This document shows positions 23,523-31,792 of a stretch of 64,000 bases of DNA, piece after piece. This DNA is from Segatella copri (lineage in GTDB: Bacteria; Bacteroidota; Bacteroidia; Bacteroidales; Bacteroidaceae): positions 1 through 64,000 of the forward strand of contig NZ_CP042465.1 of the NCBI RefSeq assembly GCF_015074785.1, given 5' to 3'. A program made the translations under genes and the position numbers. The number at the start of each line of letters is the position of its first letter. The stretch's first letter is position 1. The notes beneath the pieces are model-generated. The model was not told where the DNA came from. It did no database searches and was given only the letters and a program-made list of their open reading frames with translations.

Positions 23523-24617
23523 ATGAAAGAAATTAAATCACATAAACGAAGAGGAAAACTGCCTAAAATAGAGGTGGTTGATTTGTTTTGTGGTATTGGT
23601 GGGTTGAGTTTTGGAATGAAATCTAAGGGCTTTTCCATTCTTGCTGGATTTGATTTAGATGCAACTTGTAAATATGCATATGAAACTAACAACGAAGCCA
23701 AATTCAATTATAAGGATATCAAGGAGGTTCATGGAATAGATATAAACAAATACTATTCAAAGAAATCCATCAAGGTGTTGGCTGGTTGTGCACCATGTCA
23801 GCCGTTTTCTTCTTATGCATTCAAAAACAAAGAGAAAGATCCGAATAAGTATGATTTACTATACGAATTCGGTAGATTGGTGAAGGAAGTTCAGCCAGAT
23901 ATTATAACAATGGAAAATGTACCATCCCTTCTTACTTTTAATGAGAAAGATGTTTTTGGCGATTTTGTACATACGCTAAAAGAAGCAAAATATAACGTTT
24001 CGTATCATGTAGTATATTGCCCAGATTATGGTATTCCTCAGACGCGAAAGAGGTTGGTTTTATTGGCATCTCGGCTAGGTCCTATAGATTTGATTAAGGA
24101 AACTTGTACCCCCGATAATTATAAAACAGTACGAGATACTATTGGAAACTTGCCTCCTTTAAAAGCTGGCGAGGCTAGCTCCACTGACTCCCTACACAGA
24201 TGTTGTTTCCTATCAGAAAAGAATTTGCAGCGCATCAAGGCGACTCCAGCAGGAGGTAGTTGGAAAGACTGGCCATCAGAGCTGGTTTTGGAATGTCATA
24301 AAAGAAAGGGTGGAAAAAGTTTTGGTAGTGTATATGGAAGAATGCGATGGGACAAGCCTAGTCCTACCATGACCACGCAATGTACGGGTTTGGGAAATGG
24401 AAGATTCGGTCATCCCGACCAAGATAGGGCTATTTCTGTTAGAGAAGCGGCACTGTTGCAAACCTTCCCTCGTTCTTATGCCTTCTTTGACAACGAGGAT
24501 TCAATATCTATTGGTGTAGCCTCTAGATACATCGGGAATGCTGTACCTCCCAGACTTGGGGAAGTAATTGCAGAAAGTATTATTCAACATATTAGAAATA
24601 CGCCAAATGAAAGATAA
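23523..24617 (+). CDS. C5-cytosine DNA methyltransferase
   Basis: 364 residues with all main 5mC methylase motifs in order: motif I VVDLFCGIGGLSFGM (about 18-32, SAM binding), motif IV LAGCAPCQPFSSY (catalytic Cys about 92), motif VI ITMENVPSLL (about 129-138), motif VIII IPQTRKRLVLLAS, then the target-recognition region and motifs IX-X ending YIGNAVPPRLGEVIAESI. It would methylate cytosine at a specific site. No restriction endonuclease is adjacent. The next gene overlaps its end by eleven bases, so it is the first gene of the cassette that also encodes a GHKL ATPase, a receiver protein and a caspase-like protein. Confidence 0.93.
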   Translation: MKEIKSHKRRGKLPKIEVVDLFCGIGGLSFGMKSKGFSILAGFDLDATCKYAYETNNEAKFNYKDIKEVHGIDINKYYSKKSIKVLAGCAPCQPFSSYAFKNKEKDPNKYDLLYEFGRLVKEVQPDIITMENVPSLLTFNEKDVFGDFVHTLKEAKYNVSYHVVYCPDYGIPQTRKRLVLLASRLGPIDLIKETCTPDNYKTVRDTIGNLPPLKAGEASSTDSLHRCCFLSEKNLQRIKATPAGGSWKDWPSELVLECHKRKGGKSFGSVYGRMRWDKPSPTMTTQCTGLGNGRFGHPDQDRAISVREAALLQTFPRSYAFFDNEDSISIGVASRYIGNAVPPRLGEVIAESIIQHIRNTPNER

Positions 24618-26709
24618 AAATCAAACCTTAAAATGGCGATTTGATGTTTCGACTTTTCGCTTGATAGGTCGTGAGCTCATTACAGATAGAGTCACGGCTC
24701 TATTCGAATTGGTGAAAAATTGCTATGATGCCAATGCATGTCAGGTTACTGTTCGATTCACAAATGTGGGGGCTGACAAACAAAATGCTGTCATAGAAAT
24801 TATCGACGATGGCTGTGGCATGTCTTTTGAAGATATCAGGGACAAATGGATGGTTATTGGAACGTCATCTAAACGTAAAAATCCCTATTCTCCAGAACCT
24901 TTTCGCCGAAGATGCGTAGGCGAAAAAGGAATTGGACGGTTTGCTGTTGATAAGCTAGGTGACAAGACTCGCATTATTACCAAAACAGCGGGTGAAAAGG
25001 AATGGCTGAATGTTGTAATTGATTGGTCTTTCTACGAACATAATGATACCAATGACATACTGCTGTTTACTGATATTGAAAACGATTACCAATATTCTCC
25101 CGCAGACAAACTCTCAGAATCGGGTACAAAGTTGGTTATCTCGGCTATCAGAGAGTATTGGACCAAAAGCGAAATAGAACAACTCATTCGTCAGATATCG
25201 AAGATCAGATCTCCTTTTGTTAATAAAAATGATGAATTTCAAGTTCGTGTGGTAGCCGATGAATTCGGAATCAATCAAAATGCAATTCATACAATTGAGG
25301 AGACAGATATAGCGACAGCTTCATTTACAATCGATTTTAACGAAAAGAACAACACTCAGGAAAGTATATTTTTTGATAAAAAAAGTAGTTCTTTTAAATC
25401 TCGAAATATACCCATAGATAAAGACTTTGGTGGAATCAAAATGAGAGTATATTTCTTTGATGGACCTGCTCGTGCCAAATATCGCAAAGCATACCCCAAC
25501 GATTCGATAGATGGTTTCAAAGTCTATAGAGATGGCATCATCACCACACCATTTGCCGAGGCAAACAAGGATCAAGATAAAAAAAGAGATATCTTAGGAA
25601 TTGACAAGCGTGTGTGGCAAGATATTTTCAACAGAATAAGTACGCGTGAATTTCTTGGCTCCATCGAATTGACTCGTGATGGAAACCCAAATATTATTGA
25701 TGCTACCAACAGACAAGATTTTGTTGATAATGAGGCTTATCGTAAATTCAAGGACTTTATCGTACTTCAGCTAAATGCATTACAAGCCTATAAAGAGACC
25801 ATGCGTAAGAAACAGAAAGAAGAAGTTTCTACTGAGCTAAATTCTGCATCTGAAAATATAAACCAATTCATCACTACGATTTCCGACTTTGCACAGCAGA
25901 ACTCCAGTTTAAAGCCCACGGTTGATATTCTTATCAAACAAGCAAAAAAGACTGGGCAGTCAGTAAAAAATGCAATCAAGGAACAGAAGAAGGTAGAAGA
26001 GGACTTTACGCGTAAAGAGAATATCTATATGAGCATCATGTCACTGCAAGACTATGCCATACAGATTGCACATGCCGTTCGTACCACTTTAAATCAGATG
26101 AAGGATAGAATTGAATTTTTCTATCGTTATTACCCTGATCCAGAAGAAGAAGAACTTTTCAAATTATACGCAAAAGAAATGTTCCAAAAATACAAGGTGC
26201 TGAACCGGGTGATTGACTTTATGCTGAGTTACTCGCAGTCCAATCTGAATCCTGAAGAAATTGTTTTAAAGGAGATTTTCGAAGAAATTTTGAATGACTA
26301 CAGCCATATATTTGATCAAGAAAACATCAAGGTTGATAGTTCTTTCCCTGTTCAACTCAAGTTGACAATTAATAAGCAGTTCTTTAGAGACATCCTTCAA
26401 AATCTGATTGACAATTCGATTAAGGCAATGGCAAATGCCAAAACCAAGATCCTAAAGGTGTCCTATGAAGCACTCTCCAATAATCTTGTCATTAAGGTTT
26501 CGGATACTGGGGTTGGAATCCCTGTAGAACGCAGAGAGCAAGTATTTGCCCTATACTATACTACCACTCAAGATAAAGGCGGGGCTGGTGTTGGCTTATA
26601 CATTGTTAAGACCAGAGTAGAATCTTTGAAGGGAACTGTGTCTATTGAGGACAGTGAATTTGGTGAGATTGGGACTACGGTAAAAATTGTTATACCCTTT
26701 AAACATTAA
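24607..26709 (+). CDS. Two-GHKL-module ATPase / histidine-kinase-like protein
   Basis: 700 residues from ATG 24607, overlapping the methylase by eleven bases. N-terminal GHKL ATPase of the MORC/Hsp90/MutL kind: LFELVKNCYDANA (N box, about 32-44), IEIIDDGCGMSFEDI (about 63-77), GEKGIGRFAVDKLGD (about 105-119). A long middle includes coiled-coil-like QNSSLKPTVDILIKQAKKTG. The C-terminal part is a kinase-type HATPase: IAHAVRTTLNQMKDRIEFFY (dimerisation-helix-like with His), LQNLIDNSIKAMANA (N box), VSDTGVGIPVERREQ (G1), GGAGVGLYIVKTRVESLKG (G2). No transmembrane segments, so it would be a cytosolic sensor. Two GHKL modules in one chain is notable. Confidence 0.85.
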   Translation: MKDKNQTLKWRFDVSTFRLIGRELITDRVTALFELVKNCYDANACQVTVRFTNVGADKQNAVIEIIDDGCGMSFEDIRDKWMVIGTSSKRKNPYSPEPFRRRCVGEKGIGRFAVDKLGDKTRIITKTAGEKEWLNVVIDWSFYEHNDTNDILLFTDIENDYQYSPADKLSESGTKLVISAIREYWTKSEIEQLIRQISKIRSPFVNKNDEFQVRVVADEFGINQNAIHTIEETDIATASFTIDFNEKNNTQESIFFDKKSSSFKSRNIPIDKDFGGIKMRVYFFDGPARAKYRKAYPNDSIDGFKVYRDGIITTPFAEANKDQDKKRDILGIDKRVWQDIFNRISTREFLGSIELTRDGNPNIIDATNRQDFVDNEAYRKFKDFIVLQLNALQAYKETMRKKQKEEVSTELNSASENINQFITTISDFAQQNSSLKPTVDILIKQAKKTGQSVKNAIKEQKKVEEDFTRKENIYMSIMSLQDYAIQIAHAVRTTLNQMKDRIEFFYRYYPDPEEEELFKLYAKEMFQKYKVLNRVIDFMLSYSQSNLNPEEIVLKEIFEEILNDYSHIFDQENIKVDSSFPVQLKLTINKQFFRDILQNLIDNSIKAMANAKTKILKVSYEALSNNLVIKVSDTGVGIPVERREQVFALYYTTTQDKGGAGVGLYIVKTRVESLKGTVSIEDSEFGEIGTTVKIVIPFKH

Positions 26710-26712
26710 AGT

Positions 26713-27321
26713 ATGGATTTCAAAGTAGTATTTATTGATGATAATCTAGACGTAAATGAACCTATCGTTCAGAATATCAGAAAGCATTATAAAAATGCTG
26801 ATTATAGTCATGTCTTTAAGAATCCGCAAGAGGGCTTAGATTTTGTTCTAGAAAACATAAATAGTAGGATGATTGTATTTCTTGACTGGAACTTTAGTGG
26901 TTTACCTACCAAAGGGATAGACATTCTGAAAGAAATACGAAAAAAAACATCTTTACTATATGTGATAATGATGTCAGCTAATCCTGTAACCTCATTTCCA
27001 GCTCAGTCGGTTATTGATATGATGAACGAAGAGAATTTCTTTTTTTTAGATCGCAGCCAAGACATTGACGTGACGTTTGGGCTGATTGACAAGATACAGA
27101 AAAATTGGGTTACTAGATTTGATTGTATCTTAGAGCAATGGCTCATTAATCATCCCGAATGTTCTGACAAGATTGCTTTTAGGACTTTTGACCAAACGAT
27201 TACATGGCAAAAAATATTGGAAGAACTTCGCAAACAATCCACGATTGGGAAATCATTTGAAAAGATGGTGAATCAGTTCTATATCTATCAATTTACTGAA
27301 AACTCGGAGGCTAATGAGTAG
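26713..27321 (+). CDS. Receiver-domain (response regulator-like) protein
   Basis: 202 residues, four bases after the kinase-like gene. KVVFIDDNLDVNEP (acid pair about 9-10), MIVFLDWNFSGLPTKGIDIL (phospho-acceptor-type Asp about 58) and LLYVIMMSANPVT (conserved Ser position) fit a CheY-like receiver. The usual Lys near the end of the receiver is replaced in the ENFFFLDRSQD stretch. The C-terminal ~80 residues (ILEQWLINHPECSDKIAFRT ... FEKMVNQFYIYQF) are not a standard DNA-binding output, so it may signal to the next protein rather than to a promoter. It ends overlapping the caspase-like gene by eight bases. Confidence 0.78.
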   Translation: MDFKVVFIDDNLDVNEPIVQNIRKHYKNADYSHVFKNPQEGLDFVLENINSRMIVFLDWNFSGLPTKGIDILKEIRKKTSLLYVIMMSANPVTSFPAQSVIDMMNEENFFFLDRSQDIDVTFGLIDKIQKNWVTRFDCILEQWLINHPECSDKIAFRTFDQTITWQKILEELRKQSTIGKSFEKMVNQFYIYQFTENSEANE

Positions 27322-27928
27322 TGTTTTGATTGCATACAACAATGATTGTAATACGGAATTACATCATTTTTTCGAGTCTTGCTCAGATGAAGCGAAACAA
27401 GCTTGTTTGGATAACAAGATAACATTTGAGAGCGTATGTCCACCTAACTTAAATGCAGATAAAGTTTGTGGAAAGATGGAGAGTAACTCTCTTTGTGTTA
27501 TTGTCTCTCATGGCATAAATGGTGAGATTATCAACGAAAATAACGAAGAAGTCATCTCTATCCATACAACAAACTATAATTTTGCCAACAAAGGACTTTA
27601 CGCTTTAGCTTGTTATTCAGGTCTAGATTTAAAAGATGAGTTAATAAGAATTGGAATTAAATTCTTCGTAGGTTACTCAGACTCATGGATGATAGGAACT
27701 GACGAAGAGTTATTCTTGAAATGTGCTCTTCAGGGCTTGAAAGATTTTCTTTCTGGAAAATCTAAGAAGGATGCAAAGGAATGTATGATATCCACATATA
27801 AAAATACGATTAAAGATATGCCATCTAATTCTTTTGAGGATAACTTTCAAAAGATGCTAATGATAAACAATTTGGAGTCTCTTGTTTTTGAAGGAGAAGA
27901 TGATTTATTGTTTTCTGATTTAGCGTAA
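27314..27928 (+). CDS. Caspase/CHAT-like putative cysteine protease
   Basis: 204 residues. SLCVIVSHGINGEII (His about 66, followed by Gly) and, 34 residues later, GLYALACYSGLDLKDELI (Cys about 100) reproduce the His-Gly ... Ala-Cys pattern of caspase-clan (C14/CHAT) proteases on beta strands 3 and 4. The GYSDSW and later helices fit the following parts of that fold. The assignment rests on these motifs only. The overlapping position after kinase- and receiver-like genes suggests it is the effector of a signalling cascade, perhaps protease-triggered cell death. No DNA-binding or nuclease motif is seen. Confidence 0.6.
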   Translation: MSSVLIAYNNDCNTELHHFFESCSDEAKQACLDNKITFESVCPPNLNADKVCGKMESNSLCVIVSHGINGEIINENNEEVISIHTTNYNFANKGLYALACYSGLDLKDELIRIGIKFFVGYSDSWMIGTDEELFLKCALQGLKDFLSGKSKKDAKECMISTYKNTIKDMPSNSFEDNFQKMLMINNLESLVFEGEDDLLFSDLA

Positions 27929-27968
27929 AAATACCCCAGTTCGGGATAAGATTTTGTTCATAAAAAAG

Positions 27969-27999
27969 TTGGTAGTCTTATAAATATTTTGCACCTTTG
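27969..27999 (+). promoter_or_regulatory. Promoter of the TTGGTRGTTTC type, 41 bp after the caspase-like gene
   Basis: TTG at 27969-27971 (TTGGTAGTCTTATAAATATT), a 20-bp spacer, CACCTTTG at 27992-27999. It would drive the small ORF at 28154 and the P-loop gene at 28294. The cassette before it ends at 27928 without an obvious terminator. Confidence 0.6.
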
Positions 28000-28153
28000 C
28001 AGGTGAAAGTGTGTCCTGAGACAGAATGAAATCTGATATTGGCTATATTTGATAGATTTCTGTTATAACTTCTAAAGAGATGGTGGCAGACCCACCGCAT
28101 TCGGCATGCAGGTGCTGATTGCAAACCGCTTTGTGCTGCTCTGATGGAAACAG

Positions 28154-28288
28154 ATGGGTAGTGAACGACAATTGAAAGCCTTCTGTAAGGTTGGCAAGGT
28201 ATGTGTCAAGGAGCTGAACGCAAGTGAACCATTAAGTTTCTGGTTTCAGGGATTTGATGAGTTACGCGTTAACAAATTAACATTTTAA
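28154..28288 (+). CDS. Possible small ORF (44 aa)
   Basis: MGSERQLKAFCKVGKVCVKE, LNASEPLSFWFQGFDELRVN, KLTF, ending five bases before the P-loop gene. The frame is open for some codons upstream but interrupted by a TGA. There is no recognisable domain. It could be the 3' remnant of a longer gene whose first part (28080-28150) is in other frames, or chance. Confidence 0.25.
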   Translation: MGSERQLKAFCKVGKVCVKELNASEPLSFWFQGFDELRVNKLTF

Positions 28289-28293
28289 CATTT

Positions 28294-28686
28294 ATGGATA
28301 AGATTATAGCACTATACGGTGGTGCAAATGTAGGGAAGAGCACCACGTTTATGGAACTGGCAACGATGCTGCCAGAACCGATAGACACCCTACACTGGAA
28401 CAAGAGCGACTACCGCGCCACTTTCATGGTGAACGGCAAAAAAGTGTGCATCTGCACATGGGGTGACAACCGAGCTGAACTTGATAGGAATATTGCATAT
28501 TTCCACAAGATGCAGCCTGATATTGCCGTGACTGCCACAAGGACATGGGGAAAGACAGTTGAGGCTGTAGAGGAATATGCCAAGGAGTTTGAACCGCATG
28601 CACCAATCGAATGGATTCGCAAATGGAGATCATCGAAGGAGGATTGTAAGGGTATGGCTGAGAATATCTTGAAAAAGTGGGTATGA
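28294..28686 (+). CDS. Small P-loop NTPase-like protein
   Basis: 130 residues. KIIALYGGANVGKSTTFMEL carries a Walker A motif (GGANVGKST, about 9-17) right after the first beta strand. AVTATRTWGKTVEAVEEYAK comes later. No clear Walker B was seen and the length is about half of normal P-loop domains, so it may be a minimal or truncated NTPase. It follows the promoter at 27969 and ends before a spacer (28687-28809) with no supported gene. Function unknown. Confidence 0.55.
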   Translation: MDKIIALYGGANVGKSTTFMELATMLPEPIDTLHWNKSDYRATFMVNGKKVCICTWGDNRAELDRNIAYFHKMQPDIAVTATRTWGKTVEAVEEYAKEFEPHAPIEWIRKWRSSKEDCKGMAENILKKWV

Positions 28687-28809
28687 TAGATTAACAACAT
28701 AAGAAAAAGGAACCCGACTTATGGAAGTGATAATAACAAACATCGAGAGGTGGTAAGTAATGGGTCACGCCTGTTTGTGTAACCAAAAGGATATTACATG
28801 ATTCAAAGC

Positions 28810-28842
28810 AAAAAAAGCCAGCCATTCGGCAGGATGGCTGGC
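28810..28842 (-). terminator. Terminator of the HNH gene
   Basis: GCCAGCCAT (28817-28825) and ATGGCTGGC (28834-28842) form a 9-bp stem with an 8-base loop. Read on the minus strand, the stem is followed by seven T residues, the form of an intrinsic terminator 18 bp behind the HNH gene. Confidence 0.8.
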
Positions 28843-28859
28843 AAAATAAAAGAATAGTC

Positions 28860-29123
28860 TTACTTCTTCTTGTAAGGGTACTTGGCGCCTTTGCTTGAGT
28901 TTTCACTGCTCTGAAGTGGCTGTAGATTCCTCATACTATTGGTACCACCATTGTCTTTTGGGTTTTTGTGGTCAACCTCCCAACCCATGGGCGACTCCTT
29001 ACCGTAGCTCTGTCGATAAATCTCATTACCGCATGCGTCCTTGCGATAGCGAGCAGGGTCTTTCCCTGGAATCTCTTTGCCTTTGGCAAAAATCTGGTCT
29101 AATTGTTCTTTTGAGTATGTCAA
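28860..29123 (-). CDS. Small HNH endonuclease
   Basis: 87 residues. The minus strand has a strong ribosome-binding site (AAGGAGG, eight to nine bases away) in front of a TTG at 29123, so I start there: (M)TYSKEQLDQIFAKGKEIPG. Longer versions would start upstream of that site. The nuclease motif is MGWEVDHKNPKDNGGTNSMR, then NLQPLQSSENSSKG, the usual DH...N...H/N metal-binding beta-beta-alpha fold. Such short HNH proteins occur as free-standing nucleases or inside R-M or phage-defence regions. An unlinked promoter-like CATTTTTG lies near 29185 on this strand. Confidence 0.8.
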   Translation of the reverse strand: MTYSKEQLDQIFAKGKEIPGKDPARYRKDACGNEIYRQSYGKESPMGWEVDHKNPKDNGGTNSMRNLQPLQSSENSSKGAKYPYKKK

Positions 29124-29254
29124 TGCTTTACACCTCCTTCCTATGCTAAGATTTGGTACGATAGATACCAAGCATATTGTTCATTCTGCAAAAATGCCGC
29201 CAAAATTCGTAGTGCAGACAAATTGTCACATTATTGTAAAAAATAGCTGGTAAA

Positions 29255-29491
29255 TTACCGAACCAGTTCTATAGCCTCGTGACAACCAAGATCGACCAGA
29301 AGGTGCAAGGCTATGTGACCAACATCACAGAGACAGTAGAGGAAGGCAAGCCTAGCATCATCACTTCCGTTCTGGTGGAAACAGCTGTATTTGCAGACTG
29401 CCATTTTCTTCAAGAGGCGGTGGAAAACAGCGAACGCGTCACGAATTCTGCCATTGAAGACCTTTATGCAGATGGTGCCTACCAAAGATAG
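29255..29491 (+). pseudogene. IS1182-family transposase fragment
   Basis: FYSLVTTKIDQKVQGYVTNI, TETVEEGKPSIITSVLVETA, NSAIEDLYADGAYQR is a central piece of an IS1182-type DDE transposase, ending with the second catalytic Asp region (ADGAY). Neither end of the element remains. The following 300 bp (29492-29785) contains short frames and debris that I cannot identify. Confidence 0.6.
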
Positions 29492-29785
29492 GGGCTTGCT
29501 CAAACATCGTATGCATGCATATAGCAGATGTATGTGGATGAACCTCAGAAGGATGGTAATATTCCAGATTTCAACATTTCAAAGATCGATATTTGCCCTT
29601 TTCGGGCCTATCAGAGAAACTTTCGGCTCTTTCATGGCTAATTCTCGAAAGATGTTCACCAGCGGAGCCGATTGCTATGTTTCACTCTGAATGACCACAC
29701 TGGTTATGCTGGATTCAAAATATACCCCTTTTTAAAGTGGGCTCAGTGATTAAGCAATCTAAGAGTTAATTCTATTTTGTTTATT

Positions 29786-30058
29786 ATGATTCATCGAAAT
29801 AACCAAGATTACATTACAGCCTTTGTTGAGGGGTATATCTGTGCCATTATAGGTGAGCGGATGACAACTGCAAAGGTTTCAGAGGCAGAACTTGATAATG
29901 CAAAGCATTCAGCTGAGAAGTATGTAGAGTTTCAAATCGAGCATTCTGATTTCTCTGAAGAGGAGAAGGAAGCGATGAAGAAAGACTATAAGCTTTGGGC
30001 AGAATGTGCATTGCAAGGAATGAAGAAACGATTACGTGATAGTGGTAGATTACTATGA
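29786..30058 (+). CDS. Hypothetical protein (90 aa)
   Basis: MIHRNNQDYITAFVEGYICA, then CALQGMKKRLRDSGRLL at the end; helical and acidic. There is no known domain and no partner gene. The start is taken at ATG 29786 because the TTG nine bases earlier has no better ribosome-binding site. Behind it, repeat-like DNA leads into the capsule operon. Confidence 0.5.
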   Translation: MIHRNNQDYITAFVEGYICAIIGERMTTAKVSEAELDNAKHSAEKYVEFQIEHSDFSEEEKEAMKKDYKLWAECALQGMKKRLRDSGRLL

Positions 30059-30119
30059 TGCGCCAGCCGATAAACACTCGCAATTATGTTGCGTCAAACA
30101 CCCAACACCAGCCCCTTGC

Positions 30120-30262
30120 GGGTAAAGACTCCGCTGGTGTTACCAAAACTCTGGCGGAGGCTATAGCGTAGCCAGTTACATCCTCTCGTCCCTGAGGGAA
30201 GAGAGGCTTGGTGAGAAAAGTGGAGCCCTCTTTGGCTAAAGAGGGACGGGGTGATTCGAAAA
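30120..30262 (+). repeat. Divergent repeat (family A-like) before the capsule operon
   Basis: CTCTGGCGGAGGCTATAGCG, TAGCCAGTTACATCC, then an AAGAGAGGCTTGGTGAGAAA, AGTGGAGCCCTC, GAGGGACGGGGTGATTCGAA tail resembles the A-repeat tail seen elsewhere (GAGATGAGAGGTGGAGCC...GACGGG). It ends 18 bp before the rfbA start, so the operon promoter, if local, must lie within or before it. Confidence 0.5.
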
Positions 30263-30279
30263 ATAAACACCATATTATT

Positions 30280-31188
30280 ATGAAAGGAATAGTATTAGCA
30301 GGAGGAAGCGGAACACGCTTGTACCCCATCACAAAGGGTATCAGCAAGCAGCTGATACCTATCTTTGATAAGCCGATGATATATTACCCAATATCAGTAT
30401 TGATGTTGGCAGGTATCCGCGAGATACTCATTATTTCAACACCATTTGATTTACCAGGTTTCAAACGCCTTTTAGGCGATGGAAGCCAGTTAGGTGTCAA
30501 GTTCGAATATGCAGAGCAGCCATCACCTGATGGCTTAGCCCAAGCCTTCATTATCGGAGAGAAATTCATTGGCGATGAGGCTGCTTGCCTCGTATTAGGT
30601 GATAATATCTTCTATGGTGCAGGATTGAACCTGATGCTGCATCAGGCAGTGGCAGATGCTGAGCAGAACGACAAGGCAACCGTCTTCGGTTATCGTGTCA
30701 GCGATCCTGAGCGATATGGCGTGGCAGAGTTTGATGAGCAAGGCAATTGCCTGAGCATTGAAGAGAAGCCTCAGCATCCAAAGAGCAACTATGCTGTGGT
30801 AGGCTTATACTTCTACCCTAATAAGGTAGTGGAAGTAGCCAAGCATATTAAGCCATCCGCTCGTGGTGAGTTGGAAATCACAACTGTCAACCAGGAGTTC
30901 CTGAAGGATAAGCAGCTGAAGGTACAGACCATGGCAAGAGGATTCGCCTGGCTCGATACAGGAACTCATGATTCTCTTTCTGAAGCCTCCACCTTTATTG
31001 AGGTCCTGGAGAAGCGCCAGGGCTTGAAGGTGGCTTGCTTGGAAGGTATTGCATACCGTCAAGGTTGGATTACCGCAGAAAGATTAAGAGAGAATGCTCA
31101 GCCAATGCTGAAGAATGACTATGGCAAGTATCTCCTTTCAATACTTGATGAGAAAGAACAAACATTAAAAAAGAATTTAGAATATTAG
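30280..31188 (+). CDS. rfbA: Glucose-1-phosphate thymidylyltransferase
   Basis: 302 residues from ATG 30280. [20 protein letters not shown] is the nucleotide-binding signature. [33 protein letters not shown] (metal-binding Asp) and [20 protein letters not shown] are standard RmlA blocks. It makes dTDP-glucose, the first step to dTDP-L-rhamnose or other dTDP-6-deoxysugars. It is the first gene of the capsule operon, with rfbC six bases downstream. rfbB is represented only by a 3' stump at 49415 and rfbD is absent, so the pathway must be completed elsewhere or is broken. Confidence 0.96.
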   Translation: MKGIVLAGGSGTRLYPITKGISKQLIPIFDKPMIYYPISVLMLAGIREILIISTPFDLPGFKRLLGDGSQLGVKFEYAEQPSPDGLAQAFIIGEKFIGDEAACLVLGDNIFYGAGLNLMLHQAVADAEQNDKATVFGYRVSDPERYGVAEFDEQGNCLSIEEKPQHPKSNYAVVGLYFYPNKVVEVAKHIKPSARGELEITTVNQEFLKDKQLKVQTMARGFAWLDTGTHDSLSEASTFIEVLEKRQGLKVACLEGIAYRQGWITAERLRENAQPMLKNDYGKYLLSILDEKEQTLKKNLEY

Positions 31189-31193
31189 AAACA

Positions 31194-31784
31194 ATGAATA
31201 TAATCAAAACTGATATTGAAGGCGTACTCATTATAGAGCCACGCCTCTTCCGTGACTCTCGTGGCTACTTCTTCGAGAGTTTCAGCGAGCGAGAGTTTGA
31301 AGAAAAGGTTGCCTCAATCTTGGGACACAGTGTTCACTTCTGCCAGGACAATGAGTCAATGAGCAGCTATGGTGTGATGCGAGGTCTGCACTTCCAGCGC
31401 CCACCTTATACCCAAAGCAAGTTGGTACGTTGCGTAAAAGGTAGAGTGCTTGATGTAGCAGTAGATATTCGCAAGGGCTCCCCTACTTATGGTAAGCATG
31501 TGGCTGTAGAACTGACAGAAGACAATCATCGCCAGTTCTTTATCCCAAAGGGCTTTGCTCATGGTTTCGCTGTTCTCTCAGAAACAGCCGTCTTCCAGTA
31601 CAAGTGTGATAACTTCTATCATCCAGAGGCAGATGGAGGTATCTCGATTCTCGATGAAACCCTCGGTATTGATTGGAAAATCCCAACAGAGCATGCTAAT
31701 CTCTCAGAGAAAGATACGAAGCATGCGATGTTGAAGGACTTCGATTCACCATTCGATATCAATGTAGATTTATACAAAATATAA
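31194..31784 (+). CDS. rfbC: dTDP-4-dehydrorhamnose 3,5-epimerase
   Basis: 196 residues, slightly longer than the usual ~180-185. RLFRDSRGYFFESFSEREFE, MRGLHFQRPPYTQSKLVRCV, GRVLDVAVDIRKGSPTYGKH and IPKGFAHGFAVLSE are the RmlC cupin motifs with the catalytic His (GLHFQ) and Asp. It epimerises C3 and C5 of dTDP-4-keto-6-deoxyglucose. It starts six bases after rfbA; the pyruvyltransferase follows by eight. The last codons have a diverged duplicate at 18100-18165. Confidence 0.96.
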   Translation: MNIIKTDIEGVLIIEPRLFRDSRGYFFESFSEREFEEKVASILGHSVHFCQDNESMSSYGVMRGLHFQRPPYTQSKLVRCVKGRVLDVAVDIRKGSPTYGKHVAVELTEDNHRQFFIPKGFAHGFAVLSETAVFQYKCDNFYHPEADGGISILDETLGIDWKIPTEHANLSEKDTKHAMLKDFDSPFDINVDLYKI

Positions 31785-31792
31785 AGGTTTGT

